A stretch of DNA of 64,000 nucleotides from a candidate division FCPU426 bacterium (GCA_027366525.1 DAHXKG010000006.1:62001-126000); one strand, 5' to 3'. Numbered from the stretch's first letter, positions 8,966-17,797 are shown. The notes: a model not told the origin generated them from the letters alone. Program-made: numbers and translations.

Positions 8966-9715
8966 ATGAAAATTGGTGTAGTGCCATTTTTAAATGCAAG
9001 ACCATTAATTTGGAAATTAGATGAAAAACATCAGATTGTATATCTTCCACCCAGCGAAATGAGCCAAGCTCTGCAAAAAGGACAAGTAGATGCTTCTCTT
9101 TGCCCCATTATTGATCATTATTGTTACCCCGAATTTCCCATTATTCCGGTTTCAGTAATTGCCACCCAAGGTGATGTTCGTAGTGTCCGCGTGTTGTCCA
9201 ATCGTTCTTTAGATATGATTGAAAGGCTTTTTGCAGATTCTAATTCTAAAACTTCAGTAAATTTGACCAAATTGATCTTAAAGAAATTTTATGGAATAAA
9301 AAAACTTGAAATACGTTCAACCCCAATTTATTCATTTCGACCTGATCAAATGAAATCATGGGAAGCTGTTTTGCAAATTGGAGATATTGCTTTATCATCG
9401 GCTCCTTTTGGAATAACAGTAACAGATCTAGGCAGAGAATGGGTTCGACTGATTCAGAAGCCATTTGTTTTTGCAGTATGGTTAGCAAAAAATGCCGATA
9501 TCTCAAAACAATTAAATCAGGATTTATATGAAGCCAAAGCCAATGGTCTTCAACATATTGATGATATTGTTTCAAATTATAAGGGTTTCTGGCGCTATGA
9601 AACACCTAAATTGAAAGAGTATTTGGAAAAAAATATATCGTTTGACTATGGGGATCAAGAAACACAAGCTATTTCCATATTTGAACAATTGCTTCGCGAG
9701 GAAAAAATTTTATGA
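8966..9715 (+). CDS. mqnA: chorismate dehydratase
   Basis: MqnA removes water from chorismate to give 3-[(1-carboxyvinyl)oxy]benzoate, the committed step of futalosine-dependent menaquinone synthesis. The 249-residue protein has the periplasmic-binding-protein-like fold signature of the family: an N-terminal KIGVVPFLNARPL, then SLCPIIDH and the SVRVLSNRS strand. GGAG precedes the start. Its stop overlaps the mqnC start by 4 bp (ATGA), so the two are translationally coupled. The related MqnD type is less likely given the N-terminal motif and length. Confidence 0.9.
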   Translation: MKIGVVPFLNARPLIWKLDEKHQIVYLPPSEMSQALQKGQVDASLCPIIDHYCYPEFPIIPVSVIATQGDVRSVRVLSNRSLDMIERLFADSNSKTSVNLTKLILKKFYGIKKLEIRSTPIYSFRPDQMKSWEAVLQIGDIALSSAPFGITVTDLGREWVRLIQKPFVFAVWLAKNADISKQLNQDLYEAKANGLQHIDDIVSNYKGFWRYETPKLKEYLEKNISFDYGDQETQAISIFEQLLREEKIL

Positions 9716-10788
9716 GTGAGTTACTAGAGGTAGATAAACTTCAAGAAGCTGTTTTGGATGGATATGTGGTTGATCCATCAGAGGCTCTTTTTTTATATCA
9801 AAAAACGGATTTAATAACGTTAGGCAAGATTGCCGATGAATTAAAAACAAAAACCAAGGGCGATCAGATTGCTACATATTTAATCGATAGAAATATTAAT
9901 TATACAAATATTTGCGTGACGTACTGCAAGTTTTGTGCTTTTTATCGTGAAGAAGGGAACTCCGAAGGATATGTTCATTCGATTACGGAAATAATCGATC
10001 GTGTTGCAGAAGCTAAAAAAAAGAGCGCCACTCAAATTTTATTGCAGGGTGGACATCATCCTTCGTTAACGTTAGAGTGGTATTGCAAGTTGTTATCTGA
10101 AATTAAGCACAAATATCCAGAGATGACTCTTCATGCATTTTCTCCTCCAGAAATAATCCATTTTTCTCAACTTTTTGGAATGTCCATTCAAGAGATCCTT
10201 GGAAAATTTAAAGAATGTGGTATGGATTCAATGCCAGGTGGTGGAGCGGAAATTTTAGTTGATAGTGTAAGAAGGAAAATAGCTCCTTTAAAAGCCAATA
10301 CGGACGAATGGTTAAGTGTAATGAAAGCTTTACATGAGCTTGGTATGAAATCAACGGCTACGATGATGTTTGGGCATGTGGAGACTATCGAAGAGCGTAT
10401 TGAACATATTTTTAGAATCCGAGAATTGCAGGAGCTAACACATGGTTTTCTAGGATTTATTCCATGGCTATACCAGCCTGGGAACGAAAGTTTGGGATTG
10501 TTAAGCGCAAGCGGGCAGGAATATTTAAAAACAGTGGCTTTATCAAGGGTTATTTTGAACCATTGTCTTGATAATATTCAAGCTTCTTGGGTTACACCTG
10601 GGAAAAAGATTGGTCAACTTGGATTGAAATTTGGAGCGAATGACTTGGGGAGTATTATGTTGGAGGAAAACGTGGTTTCTTCTACGGGAACCCATTATAA
10701 AATGGATGTTCAAGAAATGCGTCGATTAATTCAGGAAATGGGATTCGAGCCTAAGCAACGAAATACTTTCTATGAGTTTGTCAATTGA
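9712..10788 (+). CDS. mqnC: cyclic dehypoxanthinyl futalosine synthase (radical SAM)
   Basis: MqnC cyclises dehypoxanthinyl futalosine to its cyclic form, the step after MqnB. The 358-residue protein has the radical-SAM triad C68-x3-C72-x2-C75 and the family signature QGGHHPSLTLEWY, with FIPWLYQPGNE replacing the FIPLAFHP of MqnE. It is a paralogue of mqnE encoded two genes upstream. It overlaps mqnA by 4 bp and queF by 4 bp (TTGA). Neither mqnB nor mqnD is seen in the window, so the remaining steps must be encoded elsewhere. Confidence 0.94.
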   Translation: MSELLEVDKLQEAVLDGYVVDPSEALFLYQKTDLITLGKIADELKTKTKGDQIATYLIDRNINYTNICVTYCKFCAFYREEGNSEGYVHSITEIIDRVAEAKKKSATQILLQGGHHPSLTLEWYCKLLSEIKHKYPEMTLHAFSPPEIIHFSQLFGMSIQEILGKFKECGMDSMPGGGAEILVDSVRRKIAPLKANTDEWLSVMKALHELGMKSTATMMFGHVETIEERIEHIFRIRELQELTHGFLGFIPWLYQPGNESLGLLSASGQEYLKTVALSRVILNHCLDNIQASWVTPGKKIGQLGLKFGANDLGSIMLEENVVSSTGTHYKMDVQEMRRLIQEMGFEPKQRNTFYEFVN

Positions 10789-11189
10789 AGAAGATAAAAA
10801 AAAATAATAGTTATGAAACACATGCTCGATCAGGGTTAAACGCGGAATTGCCATCAATTGAAACTTTTCAGAATCAGTTCCAAAATTATATAATTCGCAT
10901 TGAAATTCCTGAATATACAGCTATTTGCCCTAAGACTAAGCTCCCAGATTTTGGAACGATTGAAATTGAATACCAGCCCTTTCAAAGCGTTCTAGAGTTA
11001 AAATCATTGAAGACGTATATTGGATCTTACCGAAATTTGGGGATTTTTTATGAAAATGCAGTTAATCGCATTTTAAAGGATGTTGTTAAGGACTCACATC
11101 CTCACTGGTGTAGAGTTATTGGTAAATTTAATACGCGCGGGGGAATGTATTCAACAGTTGAAGCATCTTATGGAAAGATTAAATCTTAA
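10785..11189 (+). CDS. queF: NADPH-dependent preQ0 reductase (7-cyano-7-deazaguanine reductase)
   Basis: QueF reduces the nitrile of preQ0 to preQ1 in queuosine synthesis. The 134-residue protein is of the short, unimodular type. C48 (TAICPKTKLPDF) should be the thioimide-forming cysteine with D55 as acid, and ELKSLKTY (71-78) is the QueF motif. The start is TTG at 10785, inside the mqnC stop region (4 bp overlap). No other queuosine gene is visible nearby, so its place in the menaquinone operon is probably incidental. Confidence 0.93.
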   Translation: MKKIKKNNSYETHARSGLNAELPSIETFQNQFQNYIIRIEIPEYTAICPKTKLPDFGTIEIEYQPFQSVLELKSLKTYIGSYRNLGIFYENAVNRILKDVVKDSHPHWCRVIGKFNTRGGMYSTVEASYGKIKS

Positions 11190-11199
11190 GGTATAAATT

Positions 11200-12129
11200 A
11201 TGATTAAGAAAATTGAATGGGTTAGAAATGATTTCGGCCATATTTATCAAGGGCAAAGTCTGTATCGTGGGAAAACGCCTTATCAACGAATGGAGCTTTT
11301 TAGAAGCAAAACATTTGGTACGATGTTGTTTTTGGATAATAAAATTCAACTAAGTCATGGCGATGAGAATCGGTATCACCAACATTTGGTATCAGCTCCA
11401 TTATTAGCACACGCAAATCCAAAATCGATTCTTATTATCGGAGGCGGAGATGCATTTTCTATTGAAGAAGCAATAAAATTTCCAAGTTTGAAATCGATTT
11501 TGATGGTTGAAATCGATAAAGGTGTAGTCGATTTTTGCAAAAAATGGTATCCCGATATTAAAAAAAGTTTAAAGGATCCTCGAGTTGAAATCATATATGC
11601 AGATGCGAGAAAGTGGATGGAAGCATCACAAAGTCACTTTGATGTTATTGTTATTGATTTAACAGAACCACATGGACCATCGAAAATGCTCTACACGCAA
11701 GAATTTTACAAATTATGTAAACATCACCTTCAACGAAATGGATTAATTTCAATCCATACGGATAACTACTATTTATTTCCACTTTCATTTTCAACTATTT
11801 ATAAAACAGTGCATTCGATTTTTCCATTTATACAGACTGCGAGAGTTGATATGCCATGTTTTGGGATGGGATGGACGTATCGAATTGCTTCATCAACTCC
11901 AATTTCAATTACAACGATGGAATCACGACTAAAAAAATTCAAGAAAAAGAACGTTTTTTTTAATGCATTTACTCCATCAATTTATCGAGTTCAACCTACG
12001 TTAGAAGAACTCAATATATTAAAAACCATGGGTAATATTTCGACGGATAAAAAACCTTTTGATAAGTTTGAAAGCATGGGGAAGCATATTGTTCACACTC
12101 TTTCAAAATCCAAGTTGAAATTTTCATAA
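11200..12129 (+). CDS. speE: polyamine aminopropyltransferase (spermidine synthase family)
   Basis: This family transfers an aminopropyl group from decarboxylated SAM to putrescine or a similar diamine. The 309-residue protein has the DENRYHQHL segment, the GGGD loop (81-84), the acidic residue of MVEID (E104), D135 in YADAR and the catalytic-type D153 in DLTEPHGP. The glycine loop reads GGGDAF rather than the common GGGDGG. The substrate cannot be read from sequence. No decarboxylase for SAM or ornithine/arginine is nearby. It is the last gene of the operon beginning at 4227, 10 bp after queF. Confidence 0.85.
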   Translation: MIKKIEWVRNDFGHIYQGQSLYRGKTPYQRMELFRSKTFGTMLFLDNKIQLSHGDENRYHQHLVSAPLLAHANPKSILIIGGGDAFSIEEAIKFPSLKSILMVEIDKGVVDFCKKWYPDIKKSLKDPRVEIIYADARKWMEASQSHFDVIVIDLTEPHGPSKMLYTQEFYKLCKHHLQRNGLISIHTDNYYLFPLSFSTIYKTVHSIFPFIQTARVDMPCFGMGWTYRIASSTPISITTMESRLKKFKKKNVFFNAFTPSIYRVQPTLEELNILKTMGNISTDKKPFDKFESMGKHIVHTLSKSKLKFS

Positions 12130-12801
12130 AGCATTTTAACTGTTTTTTTAAAAATATAGACCTTAGTTTTTAATGAAATTTTTTCTATAAGCTTTTTTAA
12201 ATTTAAGAAGTAAAAAGAGTCTCGCTTTTGAAAAAATTATCTATCGTATATAAAGTCCACTTTAGTTGCCAAATCGGATTTTGTTCACGGTTTTTCACTT
12301 GTTTCTAAAATTCTGCCAACTGCTGGAAAAAGTTAGTTCCTTCAAAGAACATCTTTGGGTTGGTAAGGTGTCTGCTGTTTTATAGTGTTATTCCGAAAGT
12401 CTGTGTTCTTTTGAGTTAACCAGAGACATCGAATAATATTACCAAATCTTAGGCTAGGCATCCCACATCGAAACGATAGAGTTTTTGATCTACTCTGAAG
12501 TGTCCCCTTCCTTCACCAGCTTTTTTGACTTTTTTTGAACTAAGGTTGTTCTCATCATTTATTTCTCAATATGGAAACCACAATCAAAAGTGCTAGTTTG
12601 TTCTGCGTGTATTTAATTTATGGATTCCATTATTTAGGTCCACTCCATCTTGGTATCCATTTTTTGCTGTTGCATACTTGAGAATTAATGAAAGCTCATT
12701 ATATTTTTGTGAAACAGAAAATTGAACAGGTAGATGAAATATCATCAACTAAATAGAGTTTATCACTGTTTGTTTTAAAATATAAGTTTTATATTTTAGA
12801 T
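12130..12801. other. 672-bp non-coding gap, possibly degraded gene
   Basis: Neither strand has a convincing gene. One minus-strand frame is open for 38 codons (12452-12565, ending at a TAA at 12449-12451) and one plus-strand frame for about 45 codons around 12550-12680, both interrupted by stops and without ribosome binding sites. The middle (12280-12520) looks less AT-biased than typical spacers here, which would fit decayed coding sequence. No signature of tmRNA, RNase P RNA, SRP RNA or tRNA was recognised. Confidence 0.4.
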
Positions 12802-13452
12802 TTACATTAAATGAAATGCTTTGCGAATAGCATTGATCAAGAAAAAAATCGCCAATAATGCAAGAACAATACTTAGAATAAAATGAGTTCTTTGTAAAGT
12901 GGAATTGGAAATAAATCGTTTAGCCCAGTGTAAAATGATTGCCAAAAAACAGAGATAAGAGAATAATCCCAAAGCGCCAAATGTGATAAAGGCCAGCGAA
13001 ATATTAGGAGTAAAAATTGAGACGAGATTTAAATCTTTAGCAATAGCTGCTCCAAACAACCAAGTAAAAATCATCATGGGATTAGTAAATGCTAACGAAA
13101 AACCTGTAATGAAAGCTCGATGATTACTTTTTAAGGCATGATGATTGAGATCTAAAAGATCTTTCTTTTTACTATCTTTATATGTATTAATTGATAAAAA
13201 AATTAAAAGAACAGCACCTGAGAATTCAAAGATTGAAACTACATAAGGATTTTCAAAAAAAGGGGCGACTCCAAAAAATGCAATTGATCCATAAAAGATA
13301 TCAGAGCTTACTGAGCCTAAAGCAACCATAATTGCTGGTAAAAAGTGGTTTTTAAGTGCACGTTTAGCGACCTCAATTTGTGATGCGCCAATTGGAATAG
13401 CGGCTAAAAATCCAAGGCCATAGGCGAGACAGTTAAAAAGTAAGTTATGCAT
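12802..13452 (-). CDS. LysE/RhtB-family exporter
   Basis: This is an inner-membrane transporter of the LysE family, which exports amino acids or other small metabolites. The 216-residue length and about six hydrophobic segments fit. The N-terminal AIPIGASQIEVAKRALK corresponds to the family P-x-GP-type motif, and GFSLAFTNPMMIFTWL to the second conserved block (N-P). The substrate is unknown. It lies 46 bp downstream of the GT9 gene on the same strand and may be co-transcribed with it. Confidence 0.82.
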   Translation of the reverse strand: MHNLLFNCLAYGLGFLAAIPIGASQIEVAKRALKNHFLPAIMVALGSVSSDIFYGSIAFFGVAPFFENPYVVSIFEFSGAVLLIFLSINTYKDSKKKDLLDLNHHALKSNHRAFITGFSLAFTNPMMIFTWLFGAAIAKDLNLVSIFTPNISLAFITFGALGLFSYLCFLAIILHWAKRFISNSTLQRTHFILSIVLALLAIFFLINAIRKAFHLM

Positions 13453-13498
13453 GTTTTGGATTCCAAAAATTTGGATACATAATAGTTGTCCTTAAGGG

Positions 13499-14797
13499 TT
13501 AATTTGTATTTTTGATATTCATAAGTTCATTTTGAATAGTATGAACAATATGGTTGATATCTAATGATTCAAAGCATCGAGCTGTTTTACACGTTTTTTC
13601 CATTTTATTCAAGCAGGTGATATTTCTACAAGGGCTTTTTGAAATATAGGTAAATGATGGAGCCAGCTGATTAGCAGGTAAAAATCCAATGCAACTTGAA
13701 TCATAACCCGACATGCGTGCAGGTGTAGCTCCAAATAAAGAGAAAATGCGTGTTCGATTTTTAAATGGATGGGCATGTTGAAATGGAAGTTTCCACGCTG
13801 CAGCAATATGCAATGGTCCGGTATCTCCCGATATAAAAAAATCACAAAAATCCAGAAAAGCTGCATAGGCATCTATTGGAAGTGCAGGAACCATAATGAT
13901 GGTATTGCGAATTTTATCCGATAATTGGGCAATTATTTTTTGAAAAAGGAAAGGCTGGGGATAGCTGTCACCTAATAGAATATTACATGGGAGAGTTGAA
14001 AGCTGTTGAATTAGCTCGGCCTGTTGCGAGATAGGGATACGGGTAAACGGAGAGGCGGTATCGGGGTTTAGAAAAATGTTTGGAACATTATTTTTAGGAA
14101 TGAGTGTTTCGAAAGTTTCTTTGGCCTGATGGGTAGCTGCTTCGGAAAGAAATATACGAGCACCATGAAAGGGAATATTTTTTTCAGGTTTTTTTAACGA
14201 CGATAATATATTGTAAACAAACTTATATGAATGAAACATAAAGTGATTTGGTTCAACTGGAGTTTTTTCGTTTTGGAGGATATATGGCGAATGGGTCATG
14301 ATATCAAAAATCGGTAATTGTGGCGGGGCGAGTGATTTAAAGTCCAAGAATGGGCAAAAATTAAAACAAATATCGTACGATTGCGAGTGAAGGAGTGTTT
14401 GAATTTGCTGAAGATCCGATTGAATGGGCAAGGATGCGCCCGTGAAAATTGGAAAAATTTTTGAAATGTCTGGATTGCCTTGAAAAAAAACTTCGATATT
14501 TTTTTTAATCAAATAATCTATTTGTGCATTTGGAAAACAGTTTTTAAAGGCTGAAATGGCGCCTTGCATCATGATGGCATCACCGACATGAATATCTGAA
14601 ATTATTAAAGCTCGTTCAATTTTGTTTATTTTTTTAATTTTTTTTTTGTTGTGATTCATAAAACATCGAATGATAAATGAATTGCCAACAATAGGGAAAA
14701 TGAGAAAATCCAAGAATTTTGCTCCGATATTAGGGACTAGATCGGTTAATCGACTCGAAAAATTAAATATAAAGGACTGCAATTTTTTTGATTTCAT
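13499..14797 (-). CDS. glycosyltransferase family 9 (heptosyltransferase-type)
   Basis: GT9 enzymes add sugars, classically ADP-heptose, to lipid A-core or other surface glycans at the cytoplasmic face. The 432-residue protein shows the N-terminal Rossmann start ALIISDIHVGDAIMMQGAI (the D-IGD-like loop), then FLNPDTASPFTRIP and the diagnostic SGDTGPLHIAAAW motif with its GPLHIA core. The C-terminal CRNITCLNKMEKTCKTARC stretch has five cysteines, a cluster often seen in GT9 relatives. It supports a Gram-negative-type surface. The gene diverges from the amidohydrolase gene at 14927. Confidence 0.85.
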   Translation of the reverse strand: MKSKKLQSFIFNFSSRLTDLVPNIGAKFLDFLIFPIVGNSFIIRCFMNHNKKKIKKINKIERALIISDIHVGDAIMMQGAISAFKNCFPNAQIDYLIKKNIEVFFQGNPDISKIFPIFTGASLPIQSDLQQIQTLLHSQSYDICFNFCPFLDFKSLAPPQLPIFDIMTHSPYILQNEKTPVEPNHFMFHSYKFVYNILSSLKKPEKNIPFHGARIFLSEAATHQAKETFETLIPKNNVPNIFLNPDTASPFTRIPISQQAELIQQLSTLPCNILLGDSYPQPFLFQKIIAQLSDKIRNTIIMVPALPIDAYAAFLDFCDFFISGDTGPLHIAAAWKLPFQHAHPFKNRTRIFSLFGATPARMSGYDSSCIGFLPANQLAPSFTYISKSPCRNITCLNKMEKTCKTARCFESLDINHIVHTIQNELMNIKNTN

Positions 14798-14926
14798 TTT
14801 GATGGTGCCTGAGAATGTATTTTAATATCTTTATCTTTTGTTAGAATAATTTGAATAGATAATAAAATGAATTTAATTAAAAAAGCAATTTTTTTCTAAA
14901 AAATCAATGTTTTTTTAGGAGGGGTT

Positions 14927-16198
14927 TTGAAAGGGAAAATTATTTTATTTTCAAAATATCTTTTAACAATGCACCAGAGAAAGCCGATTGAAGATGCTTT
15001 TGTTTTAATTCAAGATGGTCGAATTCTTCAAATCGGGAAACGCGAAGGTGCTCTTATTTCAAAATCAATTCGTCGTTTGGAATTAAAAAACACAATGCTT
15101 ATGCCAGGTTTCATTAATACTCATTGTCATTTAGAATATGGGTTTTTGAAAAATAGAGTTAAATATCGTGGAAATTTTAGAAATTGGCTTAGGGAAATCG
15201 GAGAATGTAGTCGTCAAGCAACACGAGCCACAGTTCATCAATCAGTACAACAGGGAATACAGCAAAGTTTGTTGTATGGGACTACTACAATCTGTGATAC
15301 TTCTTCTACAGGAATAAGTTATCAATTATTGAAAAATTCACCATTGCGGTCCATTGTGCTCTTTGAATTACTCGAAATTGGAGAAGCCTCATCTATTGGA
15401 TATTGGATGAAATTTCAAGATAAATTAAAAACCATAATTCATGCCTCGTCAACCAATTCTAATGTTCAGTGGGGCTTAAGCCCTCATACTCCCTTCACGG
15501 TTTCATCTGATATTTTGAAAATTCTAGAAAAATTTTCAATCAAACATCAAAATCTTTTAGTATCAATGCATATTAGTGAAAGTCGTGAGGAAAAAAATTT
15601 TTTCAAGATGGGCACTGGCAGTATTCAAAAACGCATTTCGAAATTAAATCCACAATGGAGATTTCCCAAGTCAACCACTTCGATTCAATATTTAAATCGT
15701 TTGGGATGGCTCCCTAAATTGGATTTAGCGGTTCACGTCAACACAGGTAATCATCAGGATTTTTGGTTAATTTCTAAAAATCGTATTGCGGTTGTTCATT
15801 GCCCCGGAAGTCATTCGTATTTTAAACATCCAAAATTTCCATATTCAAGGGCTCGAAAAAGTGGTGTTTTGGTTTGTATCGGGACGGATAGTCTTGCTAG
15901 TAATCAATCACTTTCTCTTTTTAGAGAGATGTATTTGTTTCAAAAATGCTATCCAACGGTAACGGGATTTGATATTCTTGCCATGGTTACAAGTAGAGCG
16001 GCCCAAGCTATTGGAAAAGGAAATATATTAGGCCAGATTCGCCCAGGTTTTTTGGCAGATATAATTGGAATTCCGGTATCAAGTCAAAATGATGCACCAG
16101 ATCAATTATATAACGAAGTGATTCAATACTCGAAAGCAGTTTCCTTTTCCATGATTCAAGGTGAATTACAAATGCGAGAAAGTTTATCATCGTTTTAA
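14927..16198 (+). CDS. amidohydrolase-family deaminase, candidate aminofutalosine deaminase (MqnX)
   Basis: The 423-residue protein belongs to the SsnA/chlorohydrolase/adenosine-deaminase-like amidohydrolases. Metal and active-site motifs are visible: NTHCHLE (H-x-H), SPHTPFTVS, MHISESREE, VHCPGSH and GTDSLASN. This set of motifs resembles the deaminases acting on aminofutalosine in Helicobacter/Campylobacter-type futalosine pathways. mqnE, mqnA and mqnC lie about 5 kb away, so that role is a good hypothesis; a guanine, cytosine or adenosine deaminase is the alternative. The start is TTG at 14927 after a strong AGGAGGGG (14917-14924). The gene is monocistronic, followed by a hairpin at 16218-16243. 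Confidence 0.7.
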   Translation: MKGKIILFSKYLLTMHQRKPIEDAFVLIQDGRILQIGKREGALISKSIRRLELKNTMLMPGFINTHCHLEYGFLKNRVKYRGNFRNWLREIGECSRQATRATVHQSVQQGIQQSLLYGTTTICDTSSTGISYQLLKNSPLRSIVLFELLEIGEASSIGYWMKFQDKLKTIIHASSTNSNVQWGLSPHTPFTVSSDILKILEKFSIKHQNLLVSMHISESREEKNFFKMGTGSIQKRISKLNPQWRFPKSTTSIQYLNRLGWLPKLDLAVHVNTGNHQDFWLISKNRIAVVHCPGSHSYFKHPKFPYSRARKSGVLVCIGTDSLASNQSLSLFREMYLFQKCYPTVTGFDILAMVTSRAAQAIGKGNILGQIRPGFLADIIGIPVSSQNDAPDQLYNEVIQYSKAVSFSMIQGELQMRESLSSF

Positions 16199-16217
16199 TT
16201 AAATTACTTGAAATGAA

Positions 16218-16243
16218 AAAACACCTAAGATGTTTGGTGTTTT
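16218..16243 (+). terminator. hairpin, probable terminator
   Basis: AAAACACC (16218-16225) pairs perfectly with GGTGTTTT (16236-16243) around a 10-base loop, just after the amidohydrolase stop. The stem has only four G/C pairs but carries A and T runs on either side, so it could terminate from both directions (the next gene is on the minus strand). Confidence 0.5.
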
Positions 16244-16333
16244 AGAATTAGATGTTTTTATACCATGTCATGGCCCTTGGTGTTTCTACGTATAGAGAGG
16301 CGCAATTATAGTTGTGATAATATGGCCTGATAT

Positions 16334-16555
16334 TTATCCATTTTTGATGGTTTTCCACCATCGTCTAAAGGCAATAAAAGCCCAAATAGCTTCTGCAATT
16401 CCAAACGGCCATGCACCTTGTAAAAATCCATAAACCGATCCCAATAAACATGCAATTGAAAATCCGAAGATATAACGGGGGTGATGATGTTCTAATGCAT
16501 AGCAGACTAACATAATACAAACTGAAAAAAATCCAAAAATAGAAAGTAAACTCAT
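16334..16555 (-). CDS. small two-segment membrane protein
   Basis: The 73-residue protein has two to three hydrophobic stretches and ends with WPFGIAEAIWAFIAFRRW. I recall a similar tryptophan/arginine-rich ending in small hypothetical membrane proteins of other bacteria, but cannot name a family. A good AAGGAA ribosome binding site lies upstream of its ATG on the minus strand, which supports it being real. No function can be proposed. Confidence 0.6.
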   Translation of the reverse strand: MSLLSIFGFFSVCIMLVCYALEHHHPRYIFGFSIACLLGSVYGFLQGAWPFGIAEAIWAFIAFRRWWKTIKNG

Positions 16556-16892
16556 AAAATTCCTTTAAATTTAAAATTGCTAAATATATTTCATGATCAT
16601 ATTTTATTGTTTTATTGCGATTTAAATATTGGTGATAAGCGAATTAATGTCAATGCTTTTTTGAAATTTGGTAGAGAAATGGCTGTAATAAATTAGTTCT
16701 GCAAGTCATCGTTTTTTATTTTGAGATGAAAATTCAAGTGGCATTGTTCATATTTTTTATTGTATGTATAAAATTTTAGATTCCGAAGTTTGATGGATTT
16801 TAAAAGGTTTTATTGATTTATCTATTGACAGCCATGTCAAAATTCATATAATGGTTTTCTTTATGAAATGAATTAAAAATAAAGGAAGTTTT
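16556..16892. other. 337-bp divergent region holding the rplM promoter
   Basis: This region separates the minus-strand small membrane protein from rplM. Its right end holds a consensus promoter overlapping an inverted repeat at 16825-16840. The rest is AT-rich with no recognised RNA gene. Confidence 0.5.
16825..16852 (+). promoter_or_regulatory. consensus housekeeping promoter of rplM-rpsI
   Basis: TTGACA (16825-16830), a 16-bp spacer and TATAAT (16847-16852) match the primary sigma-factor consensus exactly in both boxes. The predicted start would leave a leader of about 33 nt before the rplM ATG at 16893, with AAGGAAG as ribosome binding site. The -35 box is the left arm of the perfect inverted repeat TTGACA-N4-TGTCAA (16825-16840), which may be an operator. 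Confidence 0.85.
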
Positions 16893-17333
16893 ATGTCACA
16901 AAAGACGTACATGCCTAAAACTCAGGACATTAACAGAAAATGGTGGATTGTGGATGCCAAGAATCAAGTTTTGGGTCGGCTAGCGTCACAAGTAGCAGCT
17001 GTTTTGCGTGGAAAACATAAAGTTGTATTTACTCCGCATGTAAATAACGGGGACCATGTAATTATTATTAATGCAAGCCAAATTATTTTAACAGGTAACA
17101 AGTGGGCCAAGAAAGCTTATTATCGAACCTCTGGAAGACCTGGAGGGCTTTCATCAGAAAAGTACTCGGATTTACGTAATACTAAACCAGAACGTATTTT
17201 AGAATATGCTTTAAAAGGCATGTTGCCTAAAAATTCTTTGGGGCATGAAATGTTTATGCATGTTAAGATTTATTCGGGAGATAAGCATCCCCATAGTGGC
17301 CAAAAGCCAAATTTATTTTCACTTTCAAATTAA
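16893..17333 (+). CDS. rplM: 50S ribosomal protein L13
   Basis: L13 is an early-assembling large-subunit protein. The 146-residue length is typical, and the WWIVDAKNQVLGRLASQVA start, the VIIINASQIILTGNKW block and the MLPKNSLG segment are diagnostic. It is followed after 26 bp by rpsI, the universal bacterial pairing. Transcription probably starts from the consensus promoter at 16825-16852. Confidence 0.98.
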   Translation: MSQKTYMPKTQDINRKWWIVDAKNQVLGRLASQVAAVLRGKHKVVFTPHVNNGDHVIIINASQIILTGNKWAKKAYYRTSGRPGGLSSEKYSDLRNTKPERILEYALKGMLPKNSLGHEMFMHVKIYSGDKHPHSGQKPNLFSLSN

Positions 17334-17359
17334 TAGCTTAATAGCAAAAAGGAGTAATA

Positions 17360-17755
17360 GTGGCTGTAATGAAAGAAGGATTTAGAGCAACTGGGCGTAG
17401 AAAAACATCTGTAGCGCGAGTTATTTTGAAGCCCGGCAAAGGAACCTTTCTAATAAACGGAGTTCCAATTGAGAAGTATTTCCCGTCTGTAAAACATTCA
17501 ACGGTTAGGATGCCGTTAGAGGTAGTTGCAGCGACGAATAAATATGATGTTTTTGTGAATATTTATGGTGGAGGATTAACCGGGCAAGCTGAAGCAGTAC
17601 GACATGGAATAACAAGAGCCTTAGTACAAGTAGACTCCTCACTAAGAAAACCACTCAAAGAAGCAGGATTTTTAACTCGTGATTCAAGAATGGTTGAAAG
17701 AAAGAAATATGGTCGCAAAAAAGCTCGAAGACGATTCCAGTTTTCAAAACGTTAA
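17360..17755 (+). CDS. rpsI: 30S ribosomal protein S9
   Basis: S9 is a small-subunit head protein whose C-terminal tail reaches the P-site tRNA. The 131-residue protein has the [12 protein letters not shown] start, [18 protein letters not shown] in the middle and the basic tail [17 protein letters not shown] ending in the conserved lysine-arginine. The start is GTG at 17360 after AAGGAG. It is the second gene of the rplM operon; the NUDIX and LOG genes follow closely. Confidence 0.98.
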   Translation: MAVMKEGFRATGRRKTSVARVILKPGKGTFLINGVPIEKYFPSVKHSTVRMPLEVVAATNKYDVFVNIYGGGLTGQAEAVRHGITRALVQVDSSLRKPLKEAGFLTRDSRMVERKKYGRKKARRRFQFSKR

Positions 17756-17797
17756 TTTTTTTTGTTTGACTGCTAGATCTGTTAATTGATAAAAATA

